Below are positions 26,617-40,400 of a stretch of 64,000 nt of DNA, piece after piece; the first letter of the stretch is position 1; each line of letters begins with the position of its first letter. Source of the stretch: Liolophura sinensis (lineage: Eukaryota > Mollusca > Polyplacophora > Chitonida > Chitonidae); the NCBI RefSeq assembly GCF_032854445.1, contig NW_027017962.1:124001-188000 (forward strand), read 5' to 3'. The notes under the pieces were generated by a model. It was not told where the DNA came from. It worked only from the letters and a program-made list of their open reading frames with translations, and did not search any database. The position numbers and the translations under genes were made by a program.

Positions 26617-27600
26617 CACCGAGTTCCGAGCAAGGTCAACGATGACATAATTTCTGAAAAAAAATAATGAAGCTGAGACCTGTATATATATACTGACAGC
26701 CTCAGGGGTAGTAGGCCTCCATGTACATTGTATAGGAATCAGGATAAAACGCCGACCGTGTACCTACCGAGTGCACATTGCACAGTACACAGGTATGCAC
26801 AAACAGAAAGCTGACAGTAACGGTGTCTCCCTACTTGGCTGCACCGACCTTGCGCTCACAGCCGATATCCGGACCCCAGCTGTGTTGAGCGTGGATTGAG
26901 CCGTACACGTAACACACGTGCGGCATATGCTCTTATTAACAACCTGCTCTACCGACGTAAGCCAACATAAGAAGTTTATCCACGTCGCTGGCTGCCTTGT
27001 GGTACCGTACATGTAAGTAGTACGATACGGCCAAACGAAGGACAAGATCGGGCATTAGGCAGGAACACGTGCTATGTACATGTATGCAGCGCTCCCTGGT
27101 AGGCAGTCTTGAACATGGCAGTGACCCACTTTAGCTCGGCTACATGTACGTACATACATGGACACAGACCCCCATTACATCTTCCGTTTTTCGGTAGGGA
27201 CGAATGTAACTCTGTGTATTTTAGGGTGTAAAGTCTTTTTTTGCAGCCAGCCTGCCGTTTTTGGTGTACGTTTTAGGAGTGACGTCCCCTTGGCGTTGCT
27301 AGGCACCCCTCTGAGCTGCCGGCACTGAGATACAGCGCTAAACGCTAACATTGTCGCTTATGGAAAACCCATGGGGGTCTGTGGCCACATGCGTAGGCCC
27401 GTTATGTCACCGTAGCGAATCTTTACTGCCCCAAGGGGTGTTGATAGGCCTGCTCCACGCCCGGCTGGCATATATGTGATAGCCTGGCATACTTGTACAT
27501 GTCACAAGCGTACACAATCCTGGGCAGCGTAATCTCCACACACCTGTGTCTTTATACATACACCAGTGTTTGCTTGTTCGAATATATGACACGACATCCG
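26617..27600. other. intergenic region, nothing recognised
   Basis: Scattered CG-containing sequence and ACATGTACGTACATACATG-type simple motifs. The ORFs on the minus strand show no family resemblance. Confidence 0.4.
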
Positions 27601-27601
27601 A

Positions 27602-27845
27602 TAGACCTAGTCACAATAGTCCGACAACAGACAAATCATCGCATACGCCCAGTCACAATATTCTGACACCAGACACGACGTATCAAACACCCAGTCACAA
27701 TATTCTGACACCAGACACTACGTATCAAACACCCAGTCACAGTATTCTAGCACCAGGCACGACATCCCATACACCCAGTCACAATATTCTGACACCAGAC
27801 ACGACATCCCATACACCCAGTCACAATATTCTGACACCAGCCAAT
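27602..27845. repeat. 42-bp minisatellite upstream of FAAH
   Basis: About six copies of a unit containing CACCCAGTCACAATATTCTG followed by ACACCAGACACGAC. A 113-codon ORF runs through it because the period is a multiple of three; I do not treat it as a gene. Confidence 0.88.
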
Positions 27846-28187
27846 CCCCAACACGATATGTTTAAAATAATGAAAGTCCATATTTGAAAAGTTGTTTCAG
27901 TTCATAAATCAGTGGGATAGCCGAATGAAAACAAGGAAGCAATTGTATTGGACAAAAGAGCGGTTCTGAGAACGCATATGGGGCTTTCTCTAGATCTTTG
28001 TATACAGCAGTATTAGGTCAGTGTAGGAAAGGGTATGTTAGATGTAATGTTAGGGAGATTGACTTTGACCTATCCTTCTTTTCTCCATTTAAAGAGTATT
28101 CATACAGTACATTTACTTCTGTGTCCTTGAACACCAGTTAGATGACTGCATGACTGATTCAGAGATATCTTTTTTTTTTCAGGCGAA

Positions 28188-28403
28188 ATGAGACCATATA
28201 TTGTCAGCTCGGAATGTCCGTCGATGACACTGTCACTTAAAAGGTTAGCAAACGCAGCAGCAGTGTTGTCTGTTACCTTGGCAACAACATACGGAGTTTA
28301 TGTCATCATACGACAACGAAACCGATTGATAAAAGTCAACAAAAAGAGGAAAGATTGTTCTGCTTCAAAGAAACGTCTGCAGCTTCACCTTGAAGATATT
28401 GAG
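28188..28403 (+). CDS. FAAH: FAAH exon 1: N-terminal membrane anchor
   Basis: The ATG at 28188 follows a strong polypyrimidine-CAG acceptor (28171-28182), so a non-coding 5' exon further upstream is likely. Residues about 21-43 (LANAAAVLSVTLATTYGVYV) form a membrane span, followed by a basic stretch as in FAAH1. The donor GATATTGAG|GTAAGG runs directly into the 46-bp array. Confidence 0.8.
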
Positions 28404-31400
28404 GTAAGGCCAGTAAGTAGGTAGGTAATCAGGGTGTCGAGGTAAGACCAGTGAGTTGACAAGTAGGTAGGTAATCAGGATGTTGAGGTATGACCAGTGA
28501 GTTGACCAGTAGGTAGGTAATCAGGGTGTCGAGGTAAGACCAGTGAGTTGACAGGTAGGTAGGTAATCAGGGTGTTGGGGTAAGGCCAGTGAGTTGACAA
28601 GTAGGTAGGTAATCAGGGTGCTGGGGTAAGACCAGTGAGTTGACAAGTAGGCAGGTAATCAGGGTGTCGAGGTAAGACCAGTGAGTTGACAGGTAGGTAG
28701 GTAGTCAGGGTGTTGAGGTAAGACCAGTGAGTTGACAAGTAGGCAGGTAATCAGGGTGTCGAGGTAAGACCAGTGAGTTGACAAGTAGGCAGGTAATCAG
28801 GGTGTCGAGGTAAGACCAGTGAGTTGACAGGTAGGTAGGTAGTCAGGGTGTTGAGGTAAGACCAGTGAGTTGACAAGTAGGCAGGTAATCAGGGTGTCGA
28901 GGTAAGACCAGTGAGTTGACAAGTAGGCAGGTAATCAGGGTGTCGAGGTAAGACCAGTGAGTTGACAGGTAGGTAGGTAGTCAGGGTGTTGAGGTAAGAC
29001 CAGTGAGTTGACAGTCAGCTGTATTAAGTTGAATGATAATTTCCTAGCCCATACTAATTAGTGTTAAGTAACTTACCATAATAGAGGTTTGTATTGGTAC
29101 AGGCTAATCCGGGAACTTTTCGGATGCCTCTTAAATTTGTACTTTTGCTGCCGCTTACCTCCAGCCCCGATTTGACTGCGGCGTTAAGTTAGGAGGTTTT
29201 GTCAGGTTGCCTCCCTGTCCGAGGGCGACGGTATGCTCGGGGTGCTCATGTCTGCTGCACTCATGAACATCTGGCCGCAAAATGACGCGAAAGAACAATC
29301 CAATGAATGCAATAGTCTGCAATTTGTCAATGTATAAATCAGGGAGACGGTCGCGGCTGAATGGTTAAGTTCCTTACCTTTCAATATCTTCGACCTCCGA
29401 GACGTGAGTTCAATTCCATTCTTGGACGGATGCAACCTCCCCCTGGTTCACCTTGTTCTCGGGGTCTTGGGGTAAGAAGCGGTCGATGGGACTGTCTCGG
29501 GTTTAGCATCAAGTCTGGTGGACAGTACTTTCCATCTATCAATATAAAGTACGTCACAGATGAGAATATGCTCTAGTTACTTACGCAAGGCCAATCATTT
29601 CCCCCAGGCACTCCGCATTTGTCCATCAACCAAACTGTCCGCCGTGATTTATGGCACAAGGCAAGATTTAAGTCATACGTTCACATCAGAACGTTGTGTT
29701 AAACATTTTATGTTAGTCGGTAAAATAAACATGTACAGTAATATACATGAAACATTTTCCAGAGATCTGAGGGAATAGATGAAAACATCACCGAGCTGGA
29801 CTTCACCGACCTTCAACAACGACTCCAGGATGGAGCTTTGGACGCAGTAACTGTGCTTCGTGCCTATCAGCAAAAGGTATATACATGTAGAAGAAAGCAA
29901 ATTTGCGTTTTGAAGAAGAGGGTAATTACGATATTGTCAAATAATACACAAAATAGGTAAACCATAACAGTACAATAAATCCGAGGCTGGCATGTGTTAC
30001 ACAGCGAACTTACACACAGACACAAATACATTTACTACTTAAAATAAAAGACTAAAAACCAGAGCACCGGTGAGTGTGGTAGTTTACAAATTGTTCGCAG
30101 GTAACAGGATAGAGATTAAAAACAGACCAGCGAGGACAGTGTGATAACTGGCAAATGGTCACAAGTAACCGGTGAAATACGGCCTCTTGTCAATTTACCT
30201 CAGTTAGGGTTTTATTCTAAATGTTAAAATAGTGGCTCCATGGCTTAAGCAAAATTAGGTAAAAAATATGCAGCGATGTTGATTGCAATATATAATATAT
30301 GTCACTGATCTAGAATTACTGATTACTCTAAATTCTGTATTGTCATAACATTTAATATACAGACACAGTAAGGCAGTTCAAAGGAACCAATGTTGAATTC
30401 TGGGTGACGTGAAGGGCCGTGTTTTTTTACACAGTTTATTTGCAGCTTTAAATGGAATTCGACCTTATTACGACCTACCATGGCGGCACTTGTCCCCTTA
30501 TAGCAGGCCGGTGTCAGTACTACCTCTCCACAGGGACGTCATGACCAGATACGGTGCCGCAAGCAGGGACATTATGCTGACACCTGGCTGATCATCAATG
30601 CTCTCAAGATGAGCGCTTCCACTTCCACATTAACGTTCTGAAAGTAACAACAAAAATGATTGTGTTGATGCCATAGGTTTATGGCGCAGCTGCTGTGTAT
30701 GTTAGAAGAACATTGTCTACTCATTGAAGCCTTTATTTATTTATTTGTTTATTTACGCCGTACTCAAGAATATTTCACATATACGACGGCGGCCAGCATT
30801 ATGGTGGGAGGACACCGGACAGAGCCCGGGGGAAACACATGACCATCCGCAGGCTGCTGGCAGATCTTCCCTGAAGCCATTATATGGTATGAAGTCATAA
30901 TGTCAAGCTCCACTTAGTAAGTTTAATCAACGCTATTTTAAACAAATCGAAAAAAATTCTTTTGTGGTTTATACCTTTTTTCGTTTAAGGGTTTCAATCT
31001 TGCTGTCAGCTCCATAAAACACCAATCAAATGAATAAATAATTTGCTTGGCTTGGCTTTGCGTGGCTCGAACTTCTTTCCGGTAGGTACAAGGTGATAAC
31101 CAACGAGATCATGACGGAATGATGCGGTAGTTCCGTGAACATAACGCAAAGAAGATTTCGTGAAACTTAGCCCTGAATCCGATTTTACGAAACTTTCTTA
31201 GTTTTTTGTTTTAACCATGAGTGTTGCTTAACCAACAATTAAATGGACTATATCCGTATTTTTTTAAATTGCCCATAAGTCCTGTTATAGAAATAATGTT
31301 TTGTAACACAGGCTTTGAGAGTCGACAGAGAGCTGAACTGTATCATAGAGCCTATAGCTGAGGCAGAGGTAAGTATAACAAAATGATCACTAGCCTGTTT

Positions 31401-34400
31401 GTAGGCCTATAGTCAAATATATCTCTACTGTATCGATTGAACAATGTACAGGACAGTGTAAGTTTGGCAGCGTGAGTTATGTGTAAGTTTGGCAGCGTGA
31501 GCTATGTGTAAGTTTGGCATCGTGAGTTATGTGTAAGTTTGGCAGCGTGGGTTATGTGTAAGTTTAGCAGCGTGGGTTACTATAAGTTTGACAGCTTGAG
31601 TTACGTATAAGTTTGGCAGCATGAGTTACGTGTAAGTTTGGCAGCGTGAGTTATGTGTAAGTTTGGCAGCGTGAGTTACGTTTAAGTTTGACAGCTTGAG
31701 TTACGTTTAAGTTTGGCAGCGTGAGTTATGTGTAAGTTTGGCAGCGTGAATTACGTATAAGTTTGGCAGTGTGAGTTACATATCAGTTTGGCAGCGTGAG
31801 TTACGTATAAGTTTGGCAGCGTGAGTTATGTGTAAGTTTGGCAGCGTGAGTTATGTGTAAGTTTGGCAGCGTGAGTTACGTATAAGCTTGGCAGCGTGAG
31901 TTAGGTTTAAGTTTGGCAGCGTAAGTTATGTGTAAGTTTGGCATCGTGAGTTACGTATAAGTGTGGCAGCGTTGGTTATGTGTAATTTTTGCAGCGTGAA
32001 TTATGTGTAAGTTTGGCAGCGTGGTTTATGTGTAAGTTTGGCAGCGTGAGTTGTGTGTAAGTTTGGCAGCGTGAGTTACGTATAAGTTTGGCAGTGTGAG
32101 TTACGCATAAGCTTGGCAGCGTGAGTTTGTCAGGCGTTTCAGTAAAATGTAAAATATTGCGTTTGTCGCCTATTGGTAACGGCACTAATGGTCAACTGTA
32201 TAATATTCTGAGAAATTGGTTTCTTTTGTTTTTTTTTTCCATAAGCATACATGGACAAGTGTTAAACTCATGGTTCCTCGCCAGTAATATTGACTTGTGT
32301 ATTGCACAGGACTGGGCAAGAAATTCTAACCAGGGACCTCTGCACGGCATACCAATCAGCCTAAAGGACTACACACCCATAAAGGTAACTAATTGTTCTC
32401 ATTTTGGTAGAAAAACTTCTGTTGAGTAAACGTTATCGGTCACAGTTTTAAGTAACTTTGGCAGTTTTTGAAAACATTATTGCCGTCATTGTGCATTGGT
32501 GTGTTAATTGATGGAGCCACGAATACAGTGGTCTTTTTTGGGTCACATGATTAAGCGATCAGTCACGGATACATTGGCAGTGATCAAAAAGTACTTGACT
32601 GGTTACTTGATAGAGCAATCAGTCACGGATACATTGCCATTGGTCTTTGGAGGGTTACGTGATAGAGCAGTCAGTCACGGATACATTGCCAGTGGTCTTT
32701 GGAGGGTTACGTGATAGAGCGATCAGTCATGTGTACATTGACAGTGGTCTGTGGTGGGTTACTTGATAGAGCGATCAGTCACGTGTACATTGGCAGTGGT
32801 CTGTGGTGGGTTACTTTATACAGCGATCAGTCACGTGTACATTGGCAGTGGTCTGTGGTGGGTTACTTGATAGAGCAATCAGTCACGTTTACATTGGCAG
32901 TGGTCTTTGGTGGATTACTTGATAGAGCGACCAGTCACGGATAACCTAACGGTGATCTTTGGGGGAGGGAGGGGGGGTGGTGGTTACTTGACAGAGGAAT
33001 GTGGACAGACAGGGTATGAGGCTTGCGAACTTTTCAAATCACCCTGACTCAGCTTGACTCACCCTGACTCAGCTTGACTCACCCTGACTCAGCTTGACTC
33101 TACGTCACACACTCTCTCAACAATCGTTTGTGGTCGATTGATTCAAAATACGTAAAACAGAAAAAATTGCGATAGATGCACATAAATGTACGAAGGCATA
33201 GGTTTATATTAGTGGACTGTGTCTTTGTTGAGTTAGTATAGTATGGTCCTGGTTGCAGTGCTTGGGAAACTATCCACTCAGCTGTTCTAATGTTGTAATT
33301 GCTTGTTTACTTCAGGGGTACGACTTCACCTTAGGTGGCTGTGCCAATTTGCTGGGAATGGCTCACCCGATGGATGCCTCCTTCATTCAGGTACTGCACA
33401 TACGCGAGGAACATATTTGTAATATTTCTCTTTTATAAGGCATACCTGCGCCTTGGGACAAGTCATTAACTTACGATTATCAGTCTTTAGAAGATTCTAT
33501 TTATTATATTCTTATTTATTCATTTATCTCAATGTAAAAGTTTCAGTAACAGCTTGTTCAAAACTATTTATCTAAACTTGGCACTCCAAGTACTTTTTCT
33601 TGATATTTCGAGGTCTCCATAGACAATGTAAAACAGGTAAGGCACGGCAGGGAACTTTGTCAGACAATGTAGAACACGTCTGTTACAGGTTTTGAAGAAA
33701 CAGGGAGCAGTTCCGTTTGTGATTACTAACGCCCCACAGATGCATCTGTCGTAAGTAAAGGGGATGTGATCATAACCAACACGAGAGATCCGTTTGTGAT
33801 TACTAACGCTTCTCTGAAACATTTGTCGTAAGTAAAGGGAATGTGGTGATAACCAACACGAGAGACAAGTTTGTCATTACTAATGCTCCCCTGACACATC
33901 TGTCGTAAGTAAAGGGAATGTGGTGATAACCAACACGAGAGACCCGTTTGTCATTACTAACGCTCCCCTGAAACATTTGTCGTAAGTAAAGGGAATGTGG
34001 TGATAACCAACACGAGAGACCCGTTTGTCATTACTAACGCTCCCCTGAAACATCTGTCGTAAGTAAAGGGAATGTGGTGATAACCAACACGAGAGACCCG
34101 TTTGTCATTACTAACGCTCCCCTGAAACATTTGTCGTAAGTAAAGGGAATGTGGTGATAACCAACACGAGAGATCCATTTGTCATTACTAACGCTCCCCT
34201 GACACATCTGTCGTAAGTAAAGGGAAAGTGGTGATAACCAACACGAGAGACCCGTTTGTCATTACTAACGCTTGTCTGACACATTTGTCGTAAGTAAAGG
34301 GAATGTGGTGATAACCAACACGAGAGATCCATTTGTCATTACTAACGCTTGTCTGACACATTTGTCGTAAGTAAAGGGAATGTGGTGATAACCAACACGA

Positions 34401-37400
34401 GAGACCCGTTTGTCATTACTAACGCTTGTCTGACACATTTGTCGTAAGTAAAGGGAATGTGGTCATAACCATCACGAGAGACCCGTTTGTCATTACTAAC
34501 GAATCTCTGACACATCTGTCGTAAGTAAAGGGAATGTGGTGATAACCAACATGAGAGATCCGTTTGTCATTACTAACGCTTCTCTGACACATCTGTCGTA
34601 AGTAAAGGGAATGTGGTGATAACCAACATGAGAGATCCGTTTGTCATTACTAACGCTTCTCTGACACATCTGTCGTAAGTAAAGGGAATGTGGTGATAAC
34701 CAACACGAGAAACCTGTTGATGATTACTAACGCTTCTCTGACACGTTTGTCGTAAGTAAAGGAAATGTGGTCATAACCATCACGACAGACCCCTTTGTTA
34801 TTACTAACGCTTGTCTGACACATCTGTCGTAAGTAAAGAGAATGTAGTGATAACCAACACGAGAGACCCGTTTGTCATTACTAACGCTCCTCTGACACAT
34901 CTGTCGTCAGTAAAGAGAATGTAGTGATAACCAACACGAGAGACCCGTTTGTCATTACTAACGCTCCTCTGACACATCTGTCGTCAGTAAAGAGAATGTA
35001 GTGATAACCAACACGAGAGACCCGTTTGTCATTACTAACGCTCCCCTGACACATCTGTCGTAAGTAAAGGGAATGTGGTGATAACCAACACGAGAGACCC
35101 GTTTGTCATTACTAACGCTCCCCTGACACATCTGTCGTAAGTGAAGGGAATGTGGTGATAACCAACACGAGAGACCCGTTTGTCATTACTAACGCTCCCC
35201 TGACACATCTGTCGTAAGTAAAGGGAATGTGGTGATAACCAACACGAGAGACCCGTTTGTCATTACTAACGCTCCCCTGACACATCTGTCGTAAGTGAAG
35301 GGAATGTGGTGATAACCAACACGAGAGACCCGTTTGTCATTACTAACGCTCCCCTGACACATCTGTCGTAAGTGAAGGGAATGTGGTGATAACCAACACG
35401 AGAGACCCGTTTGTCATTACTAACGCTCCCCTGACACATCTGTCGTAAGTAAAGGGATTGTGGTGATAACCAACATGAGAGACCCGTTTGTTATTACTAA
35501 CGTTCCGAAGACACGTCTGCCGCAAGGAAACGAACCGTGGTCAGAACTAAAACGAGTGTTCCGTTTTTCATCACTAAGTCCACCAAGTCACCTGTTGTAC
35601 CTAATGAGACTGTGGTCATAACCAAAGAAGCTTTAAGTTTGTCATTGTTAACGCTTCACAGTCAAATGTCGTTAGTACGGGAAGTGAGGTTGAGGAACCA
35701 AAATCAGTGCAGTGGTCTTAGAAAACCACACATTTGGCACAGATGGAACAGACAATTAACATGTCCTTACCTGAGTCAGAAGTGCAGGGCTCTTATTTCA
35801 TTTTCTGACAAGCATTCGGCCATTGTATCAAACAATCAGTGAGTTAATTTGGGATTTGGCTAGTCTATATCGTTTACAGTAGTACACCATATCAGTTACA
35901 TTAGTACACTGTATCAATGACAGTAGTGCATTGTATCAGTTACAGTAGCACACCGTATCAGTTAAAGTAGTACATCGTATCAGTTACAGTAGTACAACGT
36001 ATCAGTTACATTAGTACACTGTATCAGTTACAGTAGTACACTGTATCAGTTACAGTAATACAACGTATCACTTACAGTAGTACAACGTATCAGTTACATT
36101 AGTACACTGTATCAATGACAGTAGTGCATTGTATCAGTTACAGTAGCACACCGTATCAGTTAAAGTAGTGCATCGTATCAGTTACAGGAGTACAACGTAT
36201 TAGTTACATTAGTACATCGTATCAGTTACAGTAGTGCACCATATCAGTTACCGTAATACACCTTCCCCTCGGCCCTCAACACATATCTTATTTTCATCTT
36301 TTCAGGTTTGCCTGCGTTAATCCCCTCTTCGGATACACGGGTAATCCCCATAACCCCGCTAGGACCCCCGGGGGTTCATCCGGTGGAGAAGGAGCTTTGA
36401 TTGGAGGCCACGGATCTATTCTTGGTATAGGTACTGACATGGGAGGAAGTGTCCGGGTACCGGCGGCTTTCTGTGGCACCTGTGCTCTGAAACCCACGCA
36501 TGAGCGCTTTAGGTATGGATGGTGTAACATACGTATATGTGCGGTTATAATCAGCCCGATGCACAAATGTTACAGCAAACTATTTGTAGTGTTTGAGAAG
36601 GAATTGAAATAGACATCTGAATCTTGAAAGCACGCTAGTAAGTATCTTTGTACACTCACTTTTTGAATTTCACGTCCTGTACTTGTTATGCGTGTTGTTT
36701 TTCTCTTTCAGCTATTTGGGATACTTTCCTATCATGCAAACAATAGGTAAGAGCTTGAACGCTTTGGAGTATTTCGACAATTTTGTGTTCTGTTACGGCA
36801 TTGTTGGCTGTTTATGTTAAGTTGTACAAACTGACTAAGCAACAAAACCGGTAGTCCATTTATTCTGTTCGAATCTCACTTCCAGTGTTCATTACTTGTG
36901 TAGAGCTGTTCTATGCTGCACAAAACCGTTAACTTGTTATAATTTTCAACCTTGTAGTTGCCCCGACCACGGGCCCGATGGCTCGAGATGTCACCTCACT
37001 GGTTGCCTTTATGAGGGCCGTCCTTGTCCCAGACTTGTGGACAATAGACCCTACTACCCCACCCATGCCGTTCAGAGAAGAGGTGAGCGGAAAGTCACAA
37101 CCGAAAGTATTTACCCGCGGTTACAAAATATCCAGTTTGATTACATGAGGTCTTTCCTAGTGTTGACAGGTATTTGCCTTTTTCCTTGTTCACCCACAAG
37201 CAGGCCTCTCAACCTTCCAAATTGTCCCTTTAAACAAAAACAAAACACTTAGATTAGGCCTTGCTTTCTTCAGTTAAGATGATGCCAGACACTGTCAAAA
37301 TAGTGACGTAATTTAGATTGGATAAACCGCCGAAATGAAATTTCCTTGATCCGGTTAGTTTTAGTGACACGGTGCCGAGATACGGTGGTGTGATCCGGTT

Positions 37401-40400
37401 AGTTTTAGTGACAAGGTGCCGAGACATGGTGGTGTAATCCGGTTAGTTTTAGTGGATACGGTGCCGAGACACGATGCTGTCATCCGGTTAGCTTTAAGGA
37501 TACGGTGCCAAGACACGGTGTTGTGATCCGGTTAATTTTAGTGATACGGTGCCGAGACACGGTGTTGTGATCCGGTTAGTTTTAGTGACACGGTGCGGAG
37601 ACACACGGTGTTGTTATCGGGGTTGTGTATCTGCGATGACATAACTCATGTTTGTATGATGGTTGTGCAACCCTATACTCAAGAATGTTCATTTATGTGC
37701 ATAGGAACATAAACCATCGACCTTCAACAAGTTACTGATGAACCTTACCACATATATATGTGGCGCAGATATACGCACCATACTGGCTGAAGACATATGA
37801 CCATCAACGAACTTTATTGTTTTACAGTTGTGTTGTATATAAAATATTCACCCATATTGTTGTACTGTTGTGTTGTATATAACATATTCACCCCTATTGT
37901 GGTACAGTTATTTGTATATAACACATACAACCATTTTGTCCCACTGTTTTGTATATGATGTATACATTCATAATGTTGTACCGTCAGTGATTGAAGCCAA
38001 GGTGTTAGCACGCCAGCGCAGAGTAATGACCCAGGAGCCTCTTACCAATGTGATCGCTGTGAGTTCAAGTCCAGTTCATGCTGGCTTACTTTCCGGCGTA
38101 AGTGGGAAGGTTTTTTTGCAGGAAACTGCGGATCATCGTGGGTTCTGCCCGGTTTCCTCCCACCATAATGCTGGTCACCGTGGTATAAGTGAAATATTCT
38201 TGAGTACGGGGTCAAACTCCAATCAAATAAATAAATAAATAAATAAATAAATAAAGCCATGTTTCTCAGATTGTATGAAACTAGAAAACTTTTGTACATT
38301 TGTCCCAGATTTACACCACACACAAGCCATTACGAATTGGGTATTATAAAGACGATGGTTATGTGCCGTGTATTCCAGCGTATCATCGGGCAATCGATCT
38401 GGTCAGAGAGGTCCTGGAGAAACAAGGTCACACGGTATGTACATGTACATGTATGGCATGTCGTCCAGATGTAAGTGTACATGTATGGCATGGCGTCCAG
38501 ATGTAAGTGTACGTGTATGGTATGGCGTCCAGATGTAAGTGTACATGTATGGCATGGCGTCCAGATGTATGTGTACATGCATGGTGTGGCGTCCAGATGA
38601 AAGTGTACATGTATGGCATGGCGTCCAGATGTAAGTATACATGTATGGCATGGCGTCCAGATGTAAGTGTACATGTATGGCATGGCGTCCAGATGTAAGT
38701 GTACATGTATGGCATGTCGTCCAGATGTAAGTGTACATGTATGGCATGGCGTCCAGATGTAAGTGTACATGTATGACATGGCGTCCAGTTGTAAGTGTAC
38801 ATGTATGGCATGTCGTCCAGATGTATGTGTACATGTATGGCATGCCGTCCAGATGTAAGTGCACATGTATGGCATGGTGTCCAAATGTAAGTGTACATGT
38901 ATTGCATGTCGTCCAGATGTAAGTGTACATGTATGGCATGGCGTCCAGATGTAAGTGTACATGTATGGCATGGCGTCCAGATGTAAGTGTACATGTATGG
39001 CATGGCGTCCAAATGTAAGTCCTGATCTCAAGTCTGAAGCATATTAATGACAAATCAAATTTGCCGATCTTCTCAGATCAGCCTCTCTCCTGATCGCCCT
39101 CGTTCTCCTGATCGCCCTCATTCCCCTGATCGCCCTCATTCCCCTGATCGCCCTCATACCCCTGATCGCCCTCATTCTCCTGATCGCCCTCATTCCCCTG
39201 ATCGCCCTCATTCCCCTGATCGCCCTCGTTCCCCTGATCGCCCTCATCCCCCTGATCGCCCTCATCCCCCTGATCGCCCTCATTCCCTTGATCGCCCTTA
39301 TTCCTCTGATCGCCCTCATTCCCCTGATCGCCCTCATCCCCCTGATCGCCCTCATTCCCCGTCTCCCCTGTCCCTCGAACAGCCTTTTCCCCGATCAACA
39401 TCTTCTCAATCACCATGTCCCCCGATCATCTTGTGCCCCGATCTCCCTGTCCACGGTTACCTTGTCCCCCGATCACCTCCCGACCACCTTCTGCCCCCCA
39501 AAACACCTGATCGCCCTCTCTACCTGCTCGCCCTCTCCACCTCATCGCCACTTCCGCCTGATCGACCTGTAAAAACCGATCGCCTTCACCACCTGATGGC
39601 CCGCTCGACCTGATGGCCCTCTCCACCTGATAATCCTCTTCACCTGGTTGCCCCCTCCACCTGATCGCCCTGTCCACCTGATTGCCCTCTCTACCTGATC
39701 ACTCTCTCCACTTGATCGCTCTCTCCGCTCAATCGCCGTCTCCACCTCCTCGCCCTCTACACCTGATCGCCCTTTCCACCTGATGGCCTTCACCCGTTGG
39801 CCATCTCAACCTGATCGTCCTCTCCACTTGATCGCCCTCTCCACCAAATCGCCATCTCCACCTGATCACCATATCCACCGCCAAACCAGAACTCACTCCC
39901 CAAGCGCTCTGCCCGCCCTCTCCGCTCTATCGCCTTCCGTCCTATAACCCTCCCCACTATAACCCTCCCCCGATTTCCCTGTTCCCCGATTTCCCTGTTC
40001 CCTGATTGGTTTTCCTCATGGACTTGTACATCTCCATGCTTCAGCTGGTGCCCTTCCAAGTGCCGGATGTGAAGTATGCCATAGAAGACGTGGGACTACG
40101 TGCTATTTTAGGGGATGGAGCGGAATTTATGAAGCTTATATTGTGAGTTTAATATGAGGATACAGTAGTCTTTGCGAACAGTTGTAAAATTCCAGACTTA
40201 TATATTGATAAATTTTGCAACATTGGCCACCAATTACCGATTGACAGTTATTGTTATAACAGATATTATTATCCGCTATTAATTGTGTGCTAAATACGTT
40301 TTACGTAAGCCTGTGTGAAAAAGACGGCTTGGTAAACCATTGAGAACTTCACAGAAATCATTACGATTTCTAATTGCCAGAACAGGGGATGAGGTGAGCC

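Noticed and set aside
27546-27887. 113-codon ORF with TPSHNILTPDTT repeat upstream of FAAH
   Set aside because: It is the 42-bp minisatellite, a multiple of three, with no further coding evidence.
38330-39053. Overlapping minus-strand ORFs up to 233 codons with HTCTLTSGRHAIHV-type repeats
   Set aside because: They lie in all three minus frames across the 32-bp array. Such open frames follow from the repeat lacking stops, and FAAH exon 10 is on the other strand.
39044-39613. ORFs on both strands in the 18-bp array (RPHSPD and GNEGDQ peptides), up to 188 codons
   Set aside because: An 18-bp period keeps any stop-free frame open. There is no start or splice context and no domain, and the array is inside FAAH intron 10.
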